Source of the DNA: Chelativorans sp. AA-79
Lineage (GTDB): Bacteria > Pseudomonadota > Alphaproteobacteria > Rhizobiales > Rhizobiaceae
Assembly (NCBI RefSeq): GCF_029457495.1
Contig: NZ_CP120361.1
Span: 3,240,001 to 3,304,000 of the forward strand
Reading direction: 5' to 3'
Length of the DNA stretch: 64,000 nucleotides
Positions 18,269-26,900 of this stretch are shown one piece after another; positions within the stretch are counted from its first letter, which is position 1, and the number at the start of each line of letters is the position of its first letter. Under the pieces are notes generated by a model. That model did not search any database. It was not told the DNA's origin and was given only the letters and a program-made list of their open reading frames with translations. Both the position numbers and the translations under genes were made by a program.

Positions 18269-18937
18269 TTACTGGGCGGTGCCGGACTGCTGATCGATCG
18301 CGTCGGAAACGCGCGATTCGGGGCTCGTCTGACAGAAGGTCATCACGCCTTCCACCGGGATTTCGGCAACCGTGCCGCCCGTGCCGGCGCCAGCGCCGCT
18401 GGCCGATGTACCGGCCGTCGTTGTGGTGTCGGTGCCCGCGGGCGCGCCGCTGGTGTCCGTATCGGCCGAGGCCGTCGTGTCGCTCGTGCCTGTGCCCATC
18501 GCGTCCGAACCGGACGTGCCGGTGTCGGCCGAGGCCGTCGTGTCGCTCGTGCCTGCGCCCATCGTGTCCGAACTGGACGCACCGGTGTCGGCCGAGGCCG
18601 TCGTGTCGCTCGTGCCTGTACCCATCGTGTCCGAACCGGACGCACCGGTGTCGGCCGACGCAGTGGTATCGGAGGTACCGGAGCCGCTCTGCATCGCGCC
18701 GGAAGCGGAGGCCGATGTACCCGACTCTTGCTGCGCGGCGCGATAGCCGGCGATGAAATAGAGCGTGCGCTCGAGCTGATCTTCGTCCAGCGCCACGAAC
18801 TGGGAGCAGGTGATATCGGAGGCCGAAGCCGTCGAAGGCGTGGTCGTACCGCTGCTGCCCGACTGCGCGGCGGCCATGCCCGTCGCCGCCATCGTCAGCG
18901 CAAGTGCGCCCGCCGAGGTCAAAAGAAGATTTTTCAT
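18269..18937 (-). CDS. Secreted HdeA-like protein split by a tandem repeat
   Basis: A 222-residue protein with a Sec signal (cleavage near AAAQS, residue 25). The segment DITCSQFVALDEDQLERTL (Cys44) and the C-terminal VEGVMTFCQTSPESRV (Cys202) look like the two halves of an HdeA/HdeB acid-stress chaperone, whose two cysteines form a disulfide. Between them lie about 110 residues of Thr/Ser/Gly/Asp-rich sequence with four 21-residue repeats of the type GTSDTTASADTG. HdeA proteins normally have a short loop here. The start has a GGGAGAG element upstream. It sits where ppk/ppx often lie next to hdaA in rhizobia. The periplasmic role is inferred only. Confidence 0.7.
   Translation of the reverse strand: MKNLLLTSAGALALTMAATGMAAAQSGSSGTTTPSTASASDITCSQFVALDEDQLERTLYFIAGYRAAQQESGTSASASGAMQSGSGTSDTTASADTGASGSDTMGTGTSDTTASADTGASSSDTMGAGTSDTTASADTGTSGSDAMGTGTSDTTASADTDTSGAPAGTDTTTTAGTSASGAGAGTGGTVAEIPVEGVMTFCQTSPESRVSDAIDQQSGTAQ
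18462..18713 (-). repeat. 63-bp tandem repeat, four units
   Basis: Units begin at 18462, 18525, 18588 and 18651, exactly 63 bp apart. The first three are nearly identical and the fourth is diverged. 63 bp equals 21 codons, so changes in copy number keep the reading frame. The repeat lies wholly inside the HdeA-like gene. Confidence 0.92.
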
Positions 18938-19116
18938 GTTCGCATCTCTCCCGATGTGGTTGACGTGCCTTGGAATGCACGGCGACCGAACAGCCAATCA
19001 CCGTCCGTGTTCCCTGACCCCGGGCGGATTTCATGCGAAAATGGGGCGCACCGCCTTCACAAAGGCGTAGCCGTGGTCAAAATCGGAGAGGCGACCCTGC
19101 GTCGCCGTTTCGGGAT

Positions 19117-19818
19117 CTAGACGTCCAGCCTGCCTTGGCTCGTTTCCATCCCGGCCAGCACCTCGGCGGCCAGCGCTCGCGAGATGCGTGTCTTGCGCTC
19201 GAGCGCAACCCTGTCGAGCGTTTCCACGACGCGCCGGGCAGCCGAAAGCGAGCGCTCCATGCGGCGCAGAATGAACTGCACGACATGCGGCTCCACCGTC
19301 ACCTGGCGATCGGAGAAGAGCTTCACGATCACGCCCGCAAGCAGCATCTCGTCCGGTTCGCGGATCTCCACCGCCGCGGCCGCCCTCAGTCGCGACAGGA
19401 GGTCGGGCAGCTTCACGCCCCAGGCCGAAGGCAGGTGACGCGCCGTCAAAAGCAGGTGGGTGTCCGCGCCCCGGATGGTGTTGACAAGATGGAACAGCCC
19501 CGTCTCGTCCAGGAGCGGACTGTCCGCATCGTCGATGAGGACGGGGCCGTGCTCGGCGGCGGCGATCGCTTCGGCATCGATCCCCGTGGCTGAGGCCGGG
19601 TAGGCGCCGGAATGGCCGCACCAGATGTCGGCGAGATGTGTCTTGCCGCTGCCTTCGGGGCCGGCGAGCACGACGACGGGCGCCGGCCAGTCCGGCCAGT
19701 TTTCGACCAGAGCCACCGCATGCTCGTTGGCGGGCGCCACGACGAGGTCATCGCGCGAGCGCGCCTCGGCATGGGCGAGTTCGAGGGGAAGCTGCCGCGG
19801 CGCCTGCTCCTTCGGCAT
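19117..19818 (-). CDS. hdaA: DnaA-related replication regulator HdaA
   Basis: A 233-residue DnaA-like AAA+ protein without a DnaA DNA-binding domain. The N-terminal QLPLEL (residues 9-14) matches the beta-clamp-binding motif of Hda proteins. A Walker A motif GPEGSGKT (53-60), Walker B PVLIDDAD and a sensor II-like region near SLSAARRVVETLD follow. With the clamp, it promotes ATP hydrolysis by DnaA and prevents re-initiation. Its ATG overlaps the perM-like stop codon by one base (TGATG), a sign of coupling. The length and the gene order next to perM and purMN are standard in Rhizobiales. Confidence 0.92.
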   Translation of the reverse strand: MPKEQAPRQLPLELAHAEARSRDDLVVAPANEHAVALVENWPDWPAPVVVLAGPEGSGKTHLADIWCGHSGAYPASATGIDAEAIAAAEHGPVLIDDADSPLLDETGLFHLVNTIRGADTHLLLTARHLPSAWGVKLPDLLSRLRAAAAVEIREPDEMLLAGVIVKLFSDRQVTVEPHVVQFILRRMERSLSAARRVVETLDRVALERKTRISRALAAEVLAGMETSQGRLDV

Positions 19819-20960
19819 CACGCCTGGTGATCCTCGGGCCGGGCCAGCGGTTCCCCGTGACCGCTGTAGAGCGGCGAGGCGAGATAGCGGCCGAGCGCAA
19901 AGCGCACCAGCACCGCGACGGCGGCGGAAGCGGGAACGGCGACCAGCAGGCCGACGAAGCCGAAGAGATAGCCGAAGGCGTAGAGGGCGAACATCAGCCA
20001 GACCGGGTGCAGGCCGACGCTGCGGCCGACCAGCTTCGGCTGAAGGATGTTCCCCTCCATGAACTGCCCTGCGAAGAAGACGACCGCCACCGCCACCACC
20101 CAGTACCATTCCGGCCAGAACTGGACGACCGCCACACCCACCGAGAGTGCCAGCCCGACGAGCGATCCCACGAAGGGGATGAAGCTGATGAGGCCGGCGA
20201 AGAAGCCGATGAGGAGGCCGAAATTGAGGCCGACCAGCGTTAGCCCGATCGCATAGAAGGCGCCGAGGATCAGGCAGATGGTGCCCTGCCCGCGCACGAA
20301 GCCGGCAGTGGCGGTGTTGATGTCGCGGGCGATCTGGCGCACCGTTTCCACATGCTCGCGCGGCACCCAGCTGTCGACCCTCTCCACCATATGGTCCCAG
20401 TCCAGGAGCATGTAGAAGGCAACCACGGGGGTGACAATGAAAAGGCTCGCCAGGTTCACCAGCGCCACGCCCGAGCTCCAGATGGACGCGAAGAGCGTGG
20501 CGACGAAGCCCGCGCCCTGGGTGAGCAGTGTGTTCAGCCCTTCCTGGAGCGACTGGGGATCGACTCCCACTTTCTCCTCGAACCAGCCGGGGTCGAGATT
20601 GGTGATCATCGCCTGGAGCCGCGTAAGATATTCCGGCAGGCGCAGGGTGAAATCGGAAAGCTGGTTGCCGAGGACCGGGATGATCACCATCAGCGCGAGC
20701 GCCAGCAGGATGATGAACGCACCGAGGATGAACACGGTTGCGGCCAACCGCGACAAGCCCAGCCGTTCCAGCCGGTCAGCGATCGGATCGAGGAAATAGG
20801 CAAGCACCATCCCGGCCAGAAAAGGCAGCAGGATGGAGCTGAAGACATAGAGGAACAGGATCAGGATGGCGACTGCAAGCAGCCAAAAGACGACCTGCCG
20901 GGCCAGCACCCGCCGCGGCGCCGCTTCCGCCTCACTCTCCTGGGGTGCCGGTATCGACAT
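19818..20960 (-). CDS. AI-2E/PerM-family transporter
   Basis: A 380-residue membrane protein with hydrophobic segments at the N-terminus (VFWLLAVAILILFLYVFSS) and a further set in the second half, and a larger soluble part in between. Family blocks are visible: ILLPFLAGMVLAYFLDPIADRLE, VRGQGTICLILGAFYAIGLT and GLISFIPFVGSLVG. The family includes PerM and the proposed AI-2 exporter TqsA; what this member moves is not known. It overlaps the CDP-alcohol transferase upstream by 29 bp and hdaA downstream by 1 bp, so the three form one operon. Confidence 0.88.
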   Translation of the reverse strand: MSIPAPQESEAEAAPRRVLARQVVFWLLAVAILILFLYVFSSILLPFLAGMVLAYFLDPIADRLERLGLSRLAATVFILGAFIILLALALMVIIPVLGNQLSDFTLRLPEYLTRLQAMITNLDPGWFEEKVGVDPQSLQEGLNTLLTQGAGFVATLFASIWSSGVALVNLASLFIVTPVVAFYMLLDWDHMVERVDSWVPREHVETVRQIARDINTATAGFVRGQGTICLILGAFYAIGLTLVGLNFGLLIGFFAGLISFIPFVGSLVGLALSVGVAVVQFWPEWYWVVAVAVVFFAGQFMEGNILQPKLVGRSVGLHPVWLMFALYAFGYLFGFVGLLVAVPASAAVAVLVRFALGRYLASPLYSGHGEPLARPEDHQA

Positions 20961-21489
20961 AACCGCCCATATGCTTGATCCAGCCCACGAGATAGGCCGC
21001 GCCGGAAGCGACGGTCAAGAGGCCGGACAGATAGACGAGGCCGGGATAGAGGGGCCCCAGGGAAAAGTTGAAGGCAAGCCCCGCAAGAACGAGCGAGGCG
21101 AGAACGAGTTGCACCAGCGTGTTCGCTTTGGACACCAGGAGCGGTTTCATGGCCACGGGCTGGCCCATGATGGCGGAAAGGAGCACGCCGCCCACGATGA
21201 GCCCGTCACGCGACACGGCGGCGACCACCAGCCACAGCGGAAGATTGCCCATATAGCCGAGCACGACGAAAACGCTGACGAGCAGAAGCTTGTCCGCCAT
21301 CGGATCGAGATAGGCGCCGAGCTCGCTCCTCTGGTTGAAGTGGCGGGCGATGAAGCCGTCCACCCCGTCCGAAACGGCGGCGAAGACAAAGCCCGCGAAA
21401 GCCCAGTCGACCTCGCCTGCAAGCAATGCGAACACCACGCCCGGCACGAGCAGGAAGCGCAGCAGCGTGATGAGATTGGGTATGGTCAA
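20932..21489 (-). CDS. CDP-alcohol phosphatidyltransferase family protein
   Basis: About 185 residues, with a membrane enzyme signature DGFIARHFNQRSELGAYLDP followed by MAD. This matches the DGx2ARx8Gx3Dx3D active-site motif. Family members transfer a phosphatidyl group from CDP-diacylglycerol to an alcohol such as glycerol-3-phosphate or phosphatidylglycerol. I prefer the TTG start at 21489 (TIPNLITLLRFLLVPG), which has AGGGA eight bases upstream; the frame is open to 21567. It is the second such enzyme in the window, pgsA being at 33.2 kb, so a cardiolipin-synthase-like role is plausible but unproven. It is divergent from purM. Confidence 0.85.
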   Translation of the reverse strand: MTIPNLITLLRFLLVPGVVFALLAGEVDWAFAGFVFAAVSDGVDGFIARHFNQRSELGAYLDPMADKLLLVSVFVVLGYMGNLPLWLVVAAVSRDGLIVGGVLLSAIMGQPVAMKPLLVSKANTLVQLVLASLVLAGLAFNFSLGPLYPGLVYLSGLLTVASGAAYLVGWIKHMGGYVDTGTPGE

Positions 21490-21673
21490 GCCGGTTTCCC
21501 TGTTCGCCCCTTCTGGACCGAAACGGTCATGTGACGCATAAATGGCTGGCGCCGTCGCGCACCGCAAGGGGCAATAATGGTCCAGACGCTGTGTGCGATG
21601 CGGTCAGGCTTCTTGCGATGCCCTGCCCTTCATGCCAATAGCCGGGTGAGGAAAGCGCGGTGAAAGACGCCCA

Positions 21674-22738
21674 ATGAGCCAGAAGAAGAACGGCCTCAGC
21701 TACGCCGATGCCGGCGTGGACATCGATGCGGGCAATGCGCTCGTCGACAGGATCAAGCCGCTGGTGCGCTCCACGCGCCGGCCGGGTGCGGACGGCGAAA
21801 TCGGCGGCTTCGGCGGACTGTTCGATCTCAAGGCGGCGGGCTTTGCCGATCCGGTGCTCGTCGCCGCCAATGACGGGGTGGGCACCAAGCTCAAGCTCGC
21901 CATCGAATCGGGCAGGCACGACACGGTAGGAATCGACCTCGTCGCCATGTGCGTGAACGATCTCGTGGTGCAGGGCGCGGAGCCCCTCTTTTTCCTCGAT
22001 TATTTTGCAACCGGCAAGCTCGATCCGGACCAGGGTGCGGCCATCGTGGCCGGCATCGCCGAGGGGTGCCGGGAGGCAGGCTGTGCGCTGATCGGTGGCG
22101 AGACTGCCGAAATGCCGGGCATGTACCGCGACGGCGATTACGATCTGGCGGGCTTTGCCGTGGGGGCCGCCGAGCGCGGCCGGCTGCTGCCCACCAACGA
22201 CATCGTGGAAGGCGACGTCATCCTGGGCCTCGCCTCTTCCGGCGCCCATTCCAACGGCTTCTCGCTGGTGCGCAAGATCGTTTCGCTGAGCGGGCTCGGC
22301 TGGGATGATCCCGCCCCGTTCGACACTGCGAAACCGCTGGCGGAAGCCTTGCTCACTCCCACCCGCATCTATGTGAAGCCCGTCCTTGCAGCCATCGCCG
22401 GGACCCATGGGGTGAAGGCGCTGGCGCATATCACGGGCGGCGGCTTTCCCGAGAACATCCCGCGCGTGCTGCCGCCGGCCTACGCGGCGGAAATCAATCT
22501 CGACGCCGTCGAGGTCCATCCCGTCTTCTCCTGGCTCGCAGCCGCGGGGGGCGTGGCGCCCGAGGAGATGCTGCGCACTTTCAATTGCGGGATCGGCATG
22601 ATCGTCGTGGTGGCGGCCGGCCAGGCGGCGCAGGTCGCGGCCGTACTGCAGCAGGCGGGCGAACACGTGGAAATCCTGGGCGGCATCGTGCCGCGCCGCG
22701 ACAAGGGCGTGATCTATCAGGGGGCACTTGCGCTATGA
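21674..22738 (+). CDS. purM: Phosphoribosylformylglycinamidine cyclo-ligase
   Basis: A 354-residue AIR synthetase, the fifth step of purine synthesis, which closes the imidazole ring of FGAM with ATP. Family features include [17 protein letters not shown] near the start, [16 protein letters not shown] (phosphate/ATP loop), [11 protein letters not shown] and [16 protein letters not shown]. Length is normal. The stop shares an ATGA overlap with the purN start, so the two genes are co-translated. It is divergent from the CDP-alcohol transferase operon, with about 180 bp between the two starts. Confidence 0.97.
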   Translation: MSQKKNGLSYADAGVDIDAGNALVDRIKPLVRSTRRPGADGEIGGFGGLFDLKAAGFADPVLVAANDGVGTKLKLAIESGRHDTVGIDLVAMCVNDLVVQGAEPLFFLDYFATGKLDPDQGAAIVAGIAEGCREAGCALIGGETAEMPGMYRDGDYDLAGFAVGAAERGRLLPTNDIVEGDVILGLASSGAHSNGFSLVRKIVSLSGLGWDDPAPFDTAKPLAEALLTPTRIYVKPVLAAIAGTHGVKALAHITGGGFPENIPRVLPPAYAAEINLDAVEVHPVFSWLAAAGGVAPEEMLRTFNCGIGMIVVVAAGQAAQVAAVLQQAGEHVEILGGIVPRRDKGVIYQGALAL

Positions 22739-23445
22739 GGGCAAGGAAGAAGACGGCGATCCTCATTTCCGGCCGCGGCTCGAACATGTCGGCGCTGATC
22801 CGGGCCGCGGCAGAAGCCGATTTTCCAGCCGAGATCGCCTGCGTGGTGAGCGACAATGCGGACGCACCGGGGCTTACGGCGGCGATGGCGGCCGGCATCC
22901 CGGCCATCGCCGTGCCGCGCGGCGACTTCGCGGACAAGGCCGCCCACGAGGCGGCAATGGAAGAGACACTCGGCCGGCACGGGGCGGAACTCATCTGCCT
23001 TGCCGGTTTCATGCGCATCCTCAGCGCCGATTTCGTGCAGCGCTGGGAAGGGCGGATGATCAATATCCATCCGTCGCTGCTGCCCCTCTTCAAGGGGCTG
23101 AACAGTCACGCCCGCGCGCTGGAAGCCGGCATGCGCATCCATGGCTGCACGGTGCATTTCATCACGCACGAGATGGATGGCGGACCGATCATCGCACAGG
23201 CCGCCGTGCCCGTCGTACCCGGCGAGACAGAGGGTGAGCTTGCCGACCGCGTGCTGCGCGTGGAGCATCGGCTCTACCCGCTGGCGCTGGCGCTCGTCGC
23301 CTCCGGCCGCGCGCGAATGGAAGGGGGAAAGACCGCCTTTGCCGCCTCCGCCGATATCGGCTGGGGCGAGCGGGCGAGCCTCGTCGTCCCCTCCTCCGTG
23401 GAGGAAGCGGTCAATCTGGAAGACCTGGCGCGGCGGACGCCCTGA
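22735..23445 (+). CDS. purN: Phosphoribosylglycinamide formyltransferase
   Basis: A 236-residue GAR transformylase that uses 10-formyltetrahydrofolate in purine synthesis. The N-terminal [14 protein letters not shown] binds phosphoribose. The catalytic region reads [13 protein letters not shown], then [16 protein letters not shown] (catalytic His) and [14 protein letters not shown] (catalytic Asp). The ATG at 22735 overlaps the purM stop. The C-terminal tail is longer than in E. coli by about 20 residues, as is usual in Rhizobiales. Confidence 0.96.
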   Translation: MRARKKTAILISGRGSNMSALIRAAAEADFPAEIACVVSDNADAPGLTAAMAAGIPAIAVPRGDFADKAAHEAAMEETLGRHGAELICLAGFMRILSADFVQRWEGRMINIHPSLLPLFKGLNSHARALEAGMRIHGCTVHFITHEMDGGPIIAQAAVPVVPGETEGELADRVLRVEHRLYPLALALVASGRARMEGGKTAFAASADIGWGERASLVVPSSVEEAVNLEDLARRTP

Positions 23446-23564
23446 GGGCCTCGCCGGCCAAGGAGCAAGGCAACATTCGGTAACAACCACATGACATCTT
23501 GCCTGAGCCTCTTCAGGTCGGTGTGGAAGAAGGCTAGGTTGATGGAAAGCGCAACCTGTAGAGA

Positions 23565-24079
23565 GTGCCGGACGTGCCGTCAGACCGCCTCGAGCCCACC
23601 CTTCGTGGGATCCGCATCAGCGATGCGGAGGCCATGTGCCGTATCGCGAACATGCCCGGCTTCCGGCGCGGAACGCTTCGCCTGCCCTTCGAGACGGTGC
23701 AGCAATGGGAAAAGCGGATCTCCGGCGCGGGACCGGAAGCCACATGGATCGTCGCGGAGATCGATGGCCAAGTGGTGGGGCACGGCACGCTCCTGCCCAA
23801 CGGGCCGGCGAGAAGGGCCATATCGGCGAGATCGTGATGGGCGTTGCCGACGATTTCGTCGGGCGCGGCATCGGCTCTGCCATTCTTGGTGCTTTGTGCG
23901 ACGTCGCTGACAACTGGCGCGGCCTCAAGCGGCTGGAACTGACGGTCTATGCCGATAACGAGCCGGCGATCCGGCTCTACCGGAAACACGGCTTCCAGGT
24001 GGAAGGCAGGCATGTGAATGCCGGTTTTTCCGAAGGGACGTACAAGGACCTCTTCTCGATGGCTCACCTGCGCTTCTGA
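23565..24079 (+). pseudogene. GNAT acetyltransferase, frameshifted
   Basis: Two frames together make one GNAT fold. The first (from GTG 23565) holds LRGIRISDAEAMCRIANMPG through IDGQVVGHGTLLPNGPARR. The second holds GHIGEIVMGVADDFVGRGIG, the acetyl-CoA loop and core motif A, then LTVYADNEPAIRLYRKHGF. They join if one G is added at about 23815-23817 (AGAAGGGCC), restoring roughly 170 residues. As written, the first frame stops after 90 codons, before the CoA-binding loop. It is either a recent pseudogene or a homopolymer base-call error. The start is uncertain, since no clear ribosome-binding site is seen. The substrate is unknown. Confidence 0.75.
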
Positions 24080-24201
24080 GCGCAGGGAGTATGAATTTCC
24101 TCCGGACGATAACTTTTCCAGCCTGTTTGGAAAACCATTCTCCATTTTCGTTTGCTGCCAAACGCTCCGCGCCTTAACCGTCCGGGCAAAGGAGATGCCC
24201 C

Positions 24202-24660
24202 ATGAACATTGTCGAAACGCCGGACATGTGGGTGCTGAGTGCCCTCCGCAGGCTCACGATCCCGGAGGTGAAGCTTGCGGCGGCCGAGCTGACGCCCGCC
24301 ATCGATGCAGAAATCGAGAAGAGCGGGATGGGCATCGCCGGCCCGTGGACCTTCATTTCGCACAACCTGCCCATGGACGGGCGGACGCCGTTCGACTGCC
24401 GGTTCTGCCGCCCGGTGGCGCCCTCCTCCGCCTATGAAGGACCATTCGAGCTTCTTCATCTGGAGCCGATCATGGTCGCCTCGGCCACCCACCAGGGGCC
24501 GCTGCGCACACTGTTCACGCAGGGCTATGCGCCACTCGTGAAGGAGATCGAGATGTCACGGCACGAATTCTCCGGCGAGAGCCGCGAGGTCTACCACGAC
24601 TGGAACGGCGGAAAGGCCGGATACCACCGGATCGAAATCCAGTTCGGGCTCAAATATTAG
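24202..24660 (+). CDS. Hypothetical protein, possibly GyrI/effector-binding-like
   Basis: A 152-residue soluble protein with no signal peptide. It has a strong AAAGGAG element seven bases before the ATG. The sequence includes TPAIDAEIEKSGMGIAGPWT, FISHNLPMDGRTPFDCRFC and a C-terminal half ending HRIEIQFGLKY. The mix of short strands and the closing IEIQFGLKY recall GyrI-like or AraC-effector-binding domains, but I cannot show this from sequence alone. It sits between the broken GNAT gene and the molybdopterin oxidoreductase, transcribed toward the latter. Confidence 0.7.
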   Translation: MNIVETPDMWVLSALRRLTIPEVKLAAAELTPAIDAEIEKSGMGIAGPWTFISHNLPMDGRTPFDCRFCRPVAPSSAYEGPFELLHLEPIMVASATHQGPLRTLFTQGYAPLVKEIEMSRHEFSGESREVYHDWNGGKAGYHRIEIQFGLKY

Positions 24661-24691
24661 GGACTGCCGGAAGCGGCGGTCCCTCCTGTCC

Positions 24692-26794
24692 TCACGCAGG
24701 CCGTATCCACACTTTCGTGTCGTGGAAGGCCGCCCCGCCATACGGCGCGATCGCGTCGGCACCTGTCAGCACGTTGATGCCCTCCCCGCGCTCATGCGCG
24801 CCGTTCGGCCAGATACCCTCGGCAATGACGATGCCGCGGCGCAGGCCGTCGAAGACTTTGGCGTGGAGCACAACCTCGCCGCGGTGATTGCCGATCTCCA
24901 CCCGGTCGCCCTCCGCGAGCCCCAGAGCGGCGGCATCCTCGGGATGCAGCATGAGCTCCGGCCGGCCTTCGCGCTTCTTGGAACCCGGGGTTTCCGTGAA
25001 GCTCGAATTGAGGAATGTGCGCGCGGGTGACGTGGCGAGCCGGAAGGGATGCTGTGCGTCAGCCGCCTCGATGAAATCCACGTGGTCCGGGAATTCGGGC
25101 AGCCGCTCGTGCGGCCCCTGAATGCCGATCGATTCGGGCGGCCGGTTCGGCCCCGGCGTTCCGGTCCAGCTCGGCCGGAAGCGGAACTTCCCGTCCGGAT
25201 GGCCGAAGCCGCTAAGGAAATGCGCCGTCTCGAAATCCGGCTGCACGTCGGCCCAGCGCTCATGCCGGAAGCTGTCGAAGGTGCCCAGCCCTTTTCGGCC
25301 CAGCATCCAGTCGAGATGCTCGCGCGCCGACAGGCCGAAACCCGGCATGTGATCGACACCGAGGCGTTTGGCCAGTTCGTCGATGACGAAGATGTTCTCC
25401 CGCGCTTCGCCGGGCGCGTCGATGAGCTTCGGCCCCAGGATGATGTGCTGGTGGCCGCCGCCGCGATAGATGTCGTCGTGCTCGACGAACATGGTGGCGG
25501 GCAGCACGACGTCGGCGAGCTTGGCCGTGTCGGTCATGAACTGCTCGTGCACGCAGACGAACAGGTCGTCACGCAGGAAGCCGCGCTTCACCAGCCGCTG
25601 CTCCGGCGCGACATTGGCAGGGTTGGTGTTCTGGATGAGCATCGCCGTGACCGGCGGGCCGCCGTGAAGCGCTTCCGCATCCCCTGTCAGCACCCGGCCG
25701 ATCTGCGACTGATCGAGCGAGCGGACGGACGGATCGGCGAAGGCCGTGCCCTCGATCAGCGCCTTATCCAGCCCGAAAATGCCGGAATTGGAGTGGAAGG
25801 CGCCGCCGCCCTCGTACTGCCATGCGCCGGTGACCGCAGCGATCGAAAGCGCCGCATGCATGTTCACCGCGCCGTTGCGGTTTCGCGTGAAGCCGTAGCC
25901 CAGGCGGAAATAGCTGCGCTTCGTCTCACCCACGAGCCGTGCGAAAGCCTCGATTTCCGCCGCCGGCACGCCGGTGATTGCTTCGGCCCTTTCGGGCGTG
26001 CGGGTTGCGAGATGTGCTTCCAGCCCTTTCGGGTCGTCGGTATATCTGTCCAGATACGGCCAGTCGGCGAACCCGTCACGGAAGAGCACGTGCATCACCG
26101 CACAGGCGAGCGCGCCGTCGGTGCCCGGGCGCAGGACGATGCCGAGATCGGCCTGCTTCATGGTGGCGTTGTCATAGACGTCGATGACGACGATCTTCGC
26201 CCCGCGCTCCTTGCGGGCTCGCACGGCGTGGGTCATCACATTGACCTGGGTGGCCACCGCGTTGGTGCCCCAGATGACGACGCAATCGGCCTTGGCCATC
26301 TCGCGCGGGTCGGGCCCGCGAAGCGCGCCCGTGCCCATCACATAGCCTGCCCAGGCGGGATTGGTGCAGATCGTGTCGAACTGCCTGGAATAGCGCTTGG
26401 CGTGGCGCAGCCGGTGGATCGAATCGCGCTGCACGAGACCCATCGTGCCCGCATACTGGTAGGGCCAGACGGTTTCGGTGCCGTAGCGCTCCTCGGCCTT
26501 GAGGAGGTTTTCCGCCGCGAGGTCGAGGGCTATTTCCCAGCTCGCCTCCTTCCAAGCGCCCTCCCCCTTGGCGCCGGCGCGCACCAGCGGTTTCACGAGA
26601 CGATCGGGGTGGTGCACGCGCTCGGCATAGCGGGCGACCTTGGCGCAGATCACGCCGGCGGTGTAGCTGTTGTCCTTGGCGCCGTGGACGCGGCCGATGC
26701 GGCCGTCGACGATCTCGACGTCGAGCGCGCAGGTGGAGGGGCAGTCGTGCGGGCAGGCCGAATGGCCGATACGGAGCGGTGCATGTGTGTTCAT
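24692..26794 (-). CDS. Molybdopterin-dependent oxidoreductase (orphan)
   Basis: A 700-residue DMSO-reductase-family enzyme. The N-terminal domain carries a 4Fe-4S pattern at Cys14, Cys18, Cys22 (ACPHDCPSTCAL) and Cys50 (GVICAK). Molybdopterin-binding blocks follow: VVIWGTNAVATQVNVM, FRLGYGFTRNRNGAVNM, NTNPANVAPEQ and DVVLPATMFVEHDD. A C-terminal dinucleotide-binding domain has LMLHPEDAAALGLAEGDRVE. No twin-arginine signal is seen, so it is probably cytoplasmic. No partner subunit, chaperone or electron-transfer gene lies next to it; moaD and moaE are 7 kb away. The substrate is unknown; formate or an S/N-oxide is possible. Confidence 0.88.
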   Translation of the reverse strand: MNTHAPLRIGHSACPHDCPSTCALDVEIVDGRIGRVHGAKDNSYTAGVICAKVARYAERVHHPDRLVKPLVRAGAKGEGAWKEASWEIALDLAAENLLKAEERYGTETVWPYQYAGTMGLVQRDSIHRLRHAKRYSRQFDTICTNPAWAGYVMGTGALRGPDPREMAKADCVVIWGTNAVATQVNVMTHAVRARKERGAKIVVIDVYDNATMKQADLGIVLRPGTDGALACAVMHVLFRDGFADWPYLDRYTDDPKGLEAHLATRTPERAEAITGVPAAEIEAFARLVGETKRSYFRLGYGFTRNRNGAVNMHAALSIAAVTGAWQYEGGGAFHSNSGIFGLDKALIEGTAFADPSVRSLDQSQIGRVLTGDAEALHGGPPVTAMLIQNTNPANVAPEQRLVKRGFLRDDLFVCVHEQFMTDTAKLADVVLPATMFVEHDDIYRGGGHQHIILGPKLIDAPGEARENIFVIDELAKRLGVDHMPGFGLSAREHLDWMLGRKGLGTFDSFRHERWADVQPDFETAHFLSGFGHPDGKFRFRPSWTGTPGPNRPPESIGIQGPHERLPEFPDHVDFIEAADAQHPFRLATSPARTFLNSSFTETPGSKKREGRPELMLHPEDAAALGLAEGDRVEIGNHRGEVVLHAKVFDGLRRGIVIAEGIWPNGAHERGEGINVLTGADAIAPYGGAAFHDTKVWIRPA

Positions 26795-26900
26795 GCGCGT
26801 GAGACTAGCGGTTTTGCCCTCGTCGGAGTAGGTCCAGACCGGTCAAAAGCGTTTACGCGATCCATCAGCCTAAATGATGGACGCCCGAGCGAAAGAGCCG

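Noticed and set aside
18462..18713. 63-bp repeats as a CRISPR array
   Set aside because: Units abut without spacers, are in frame within a gene, and no cas gene is present.
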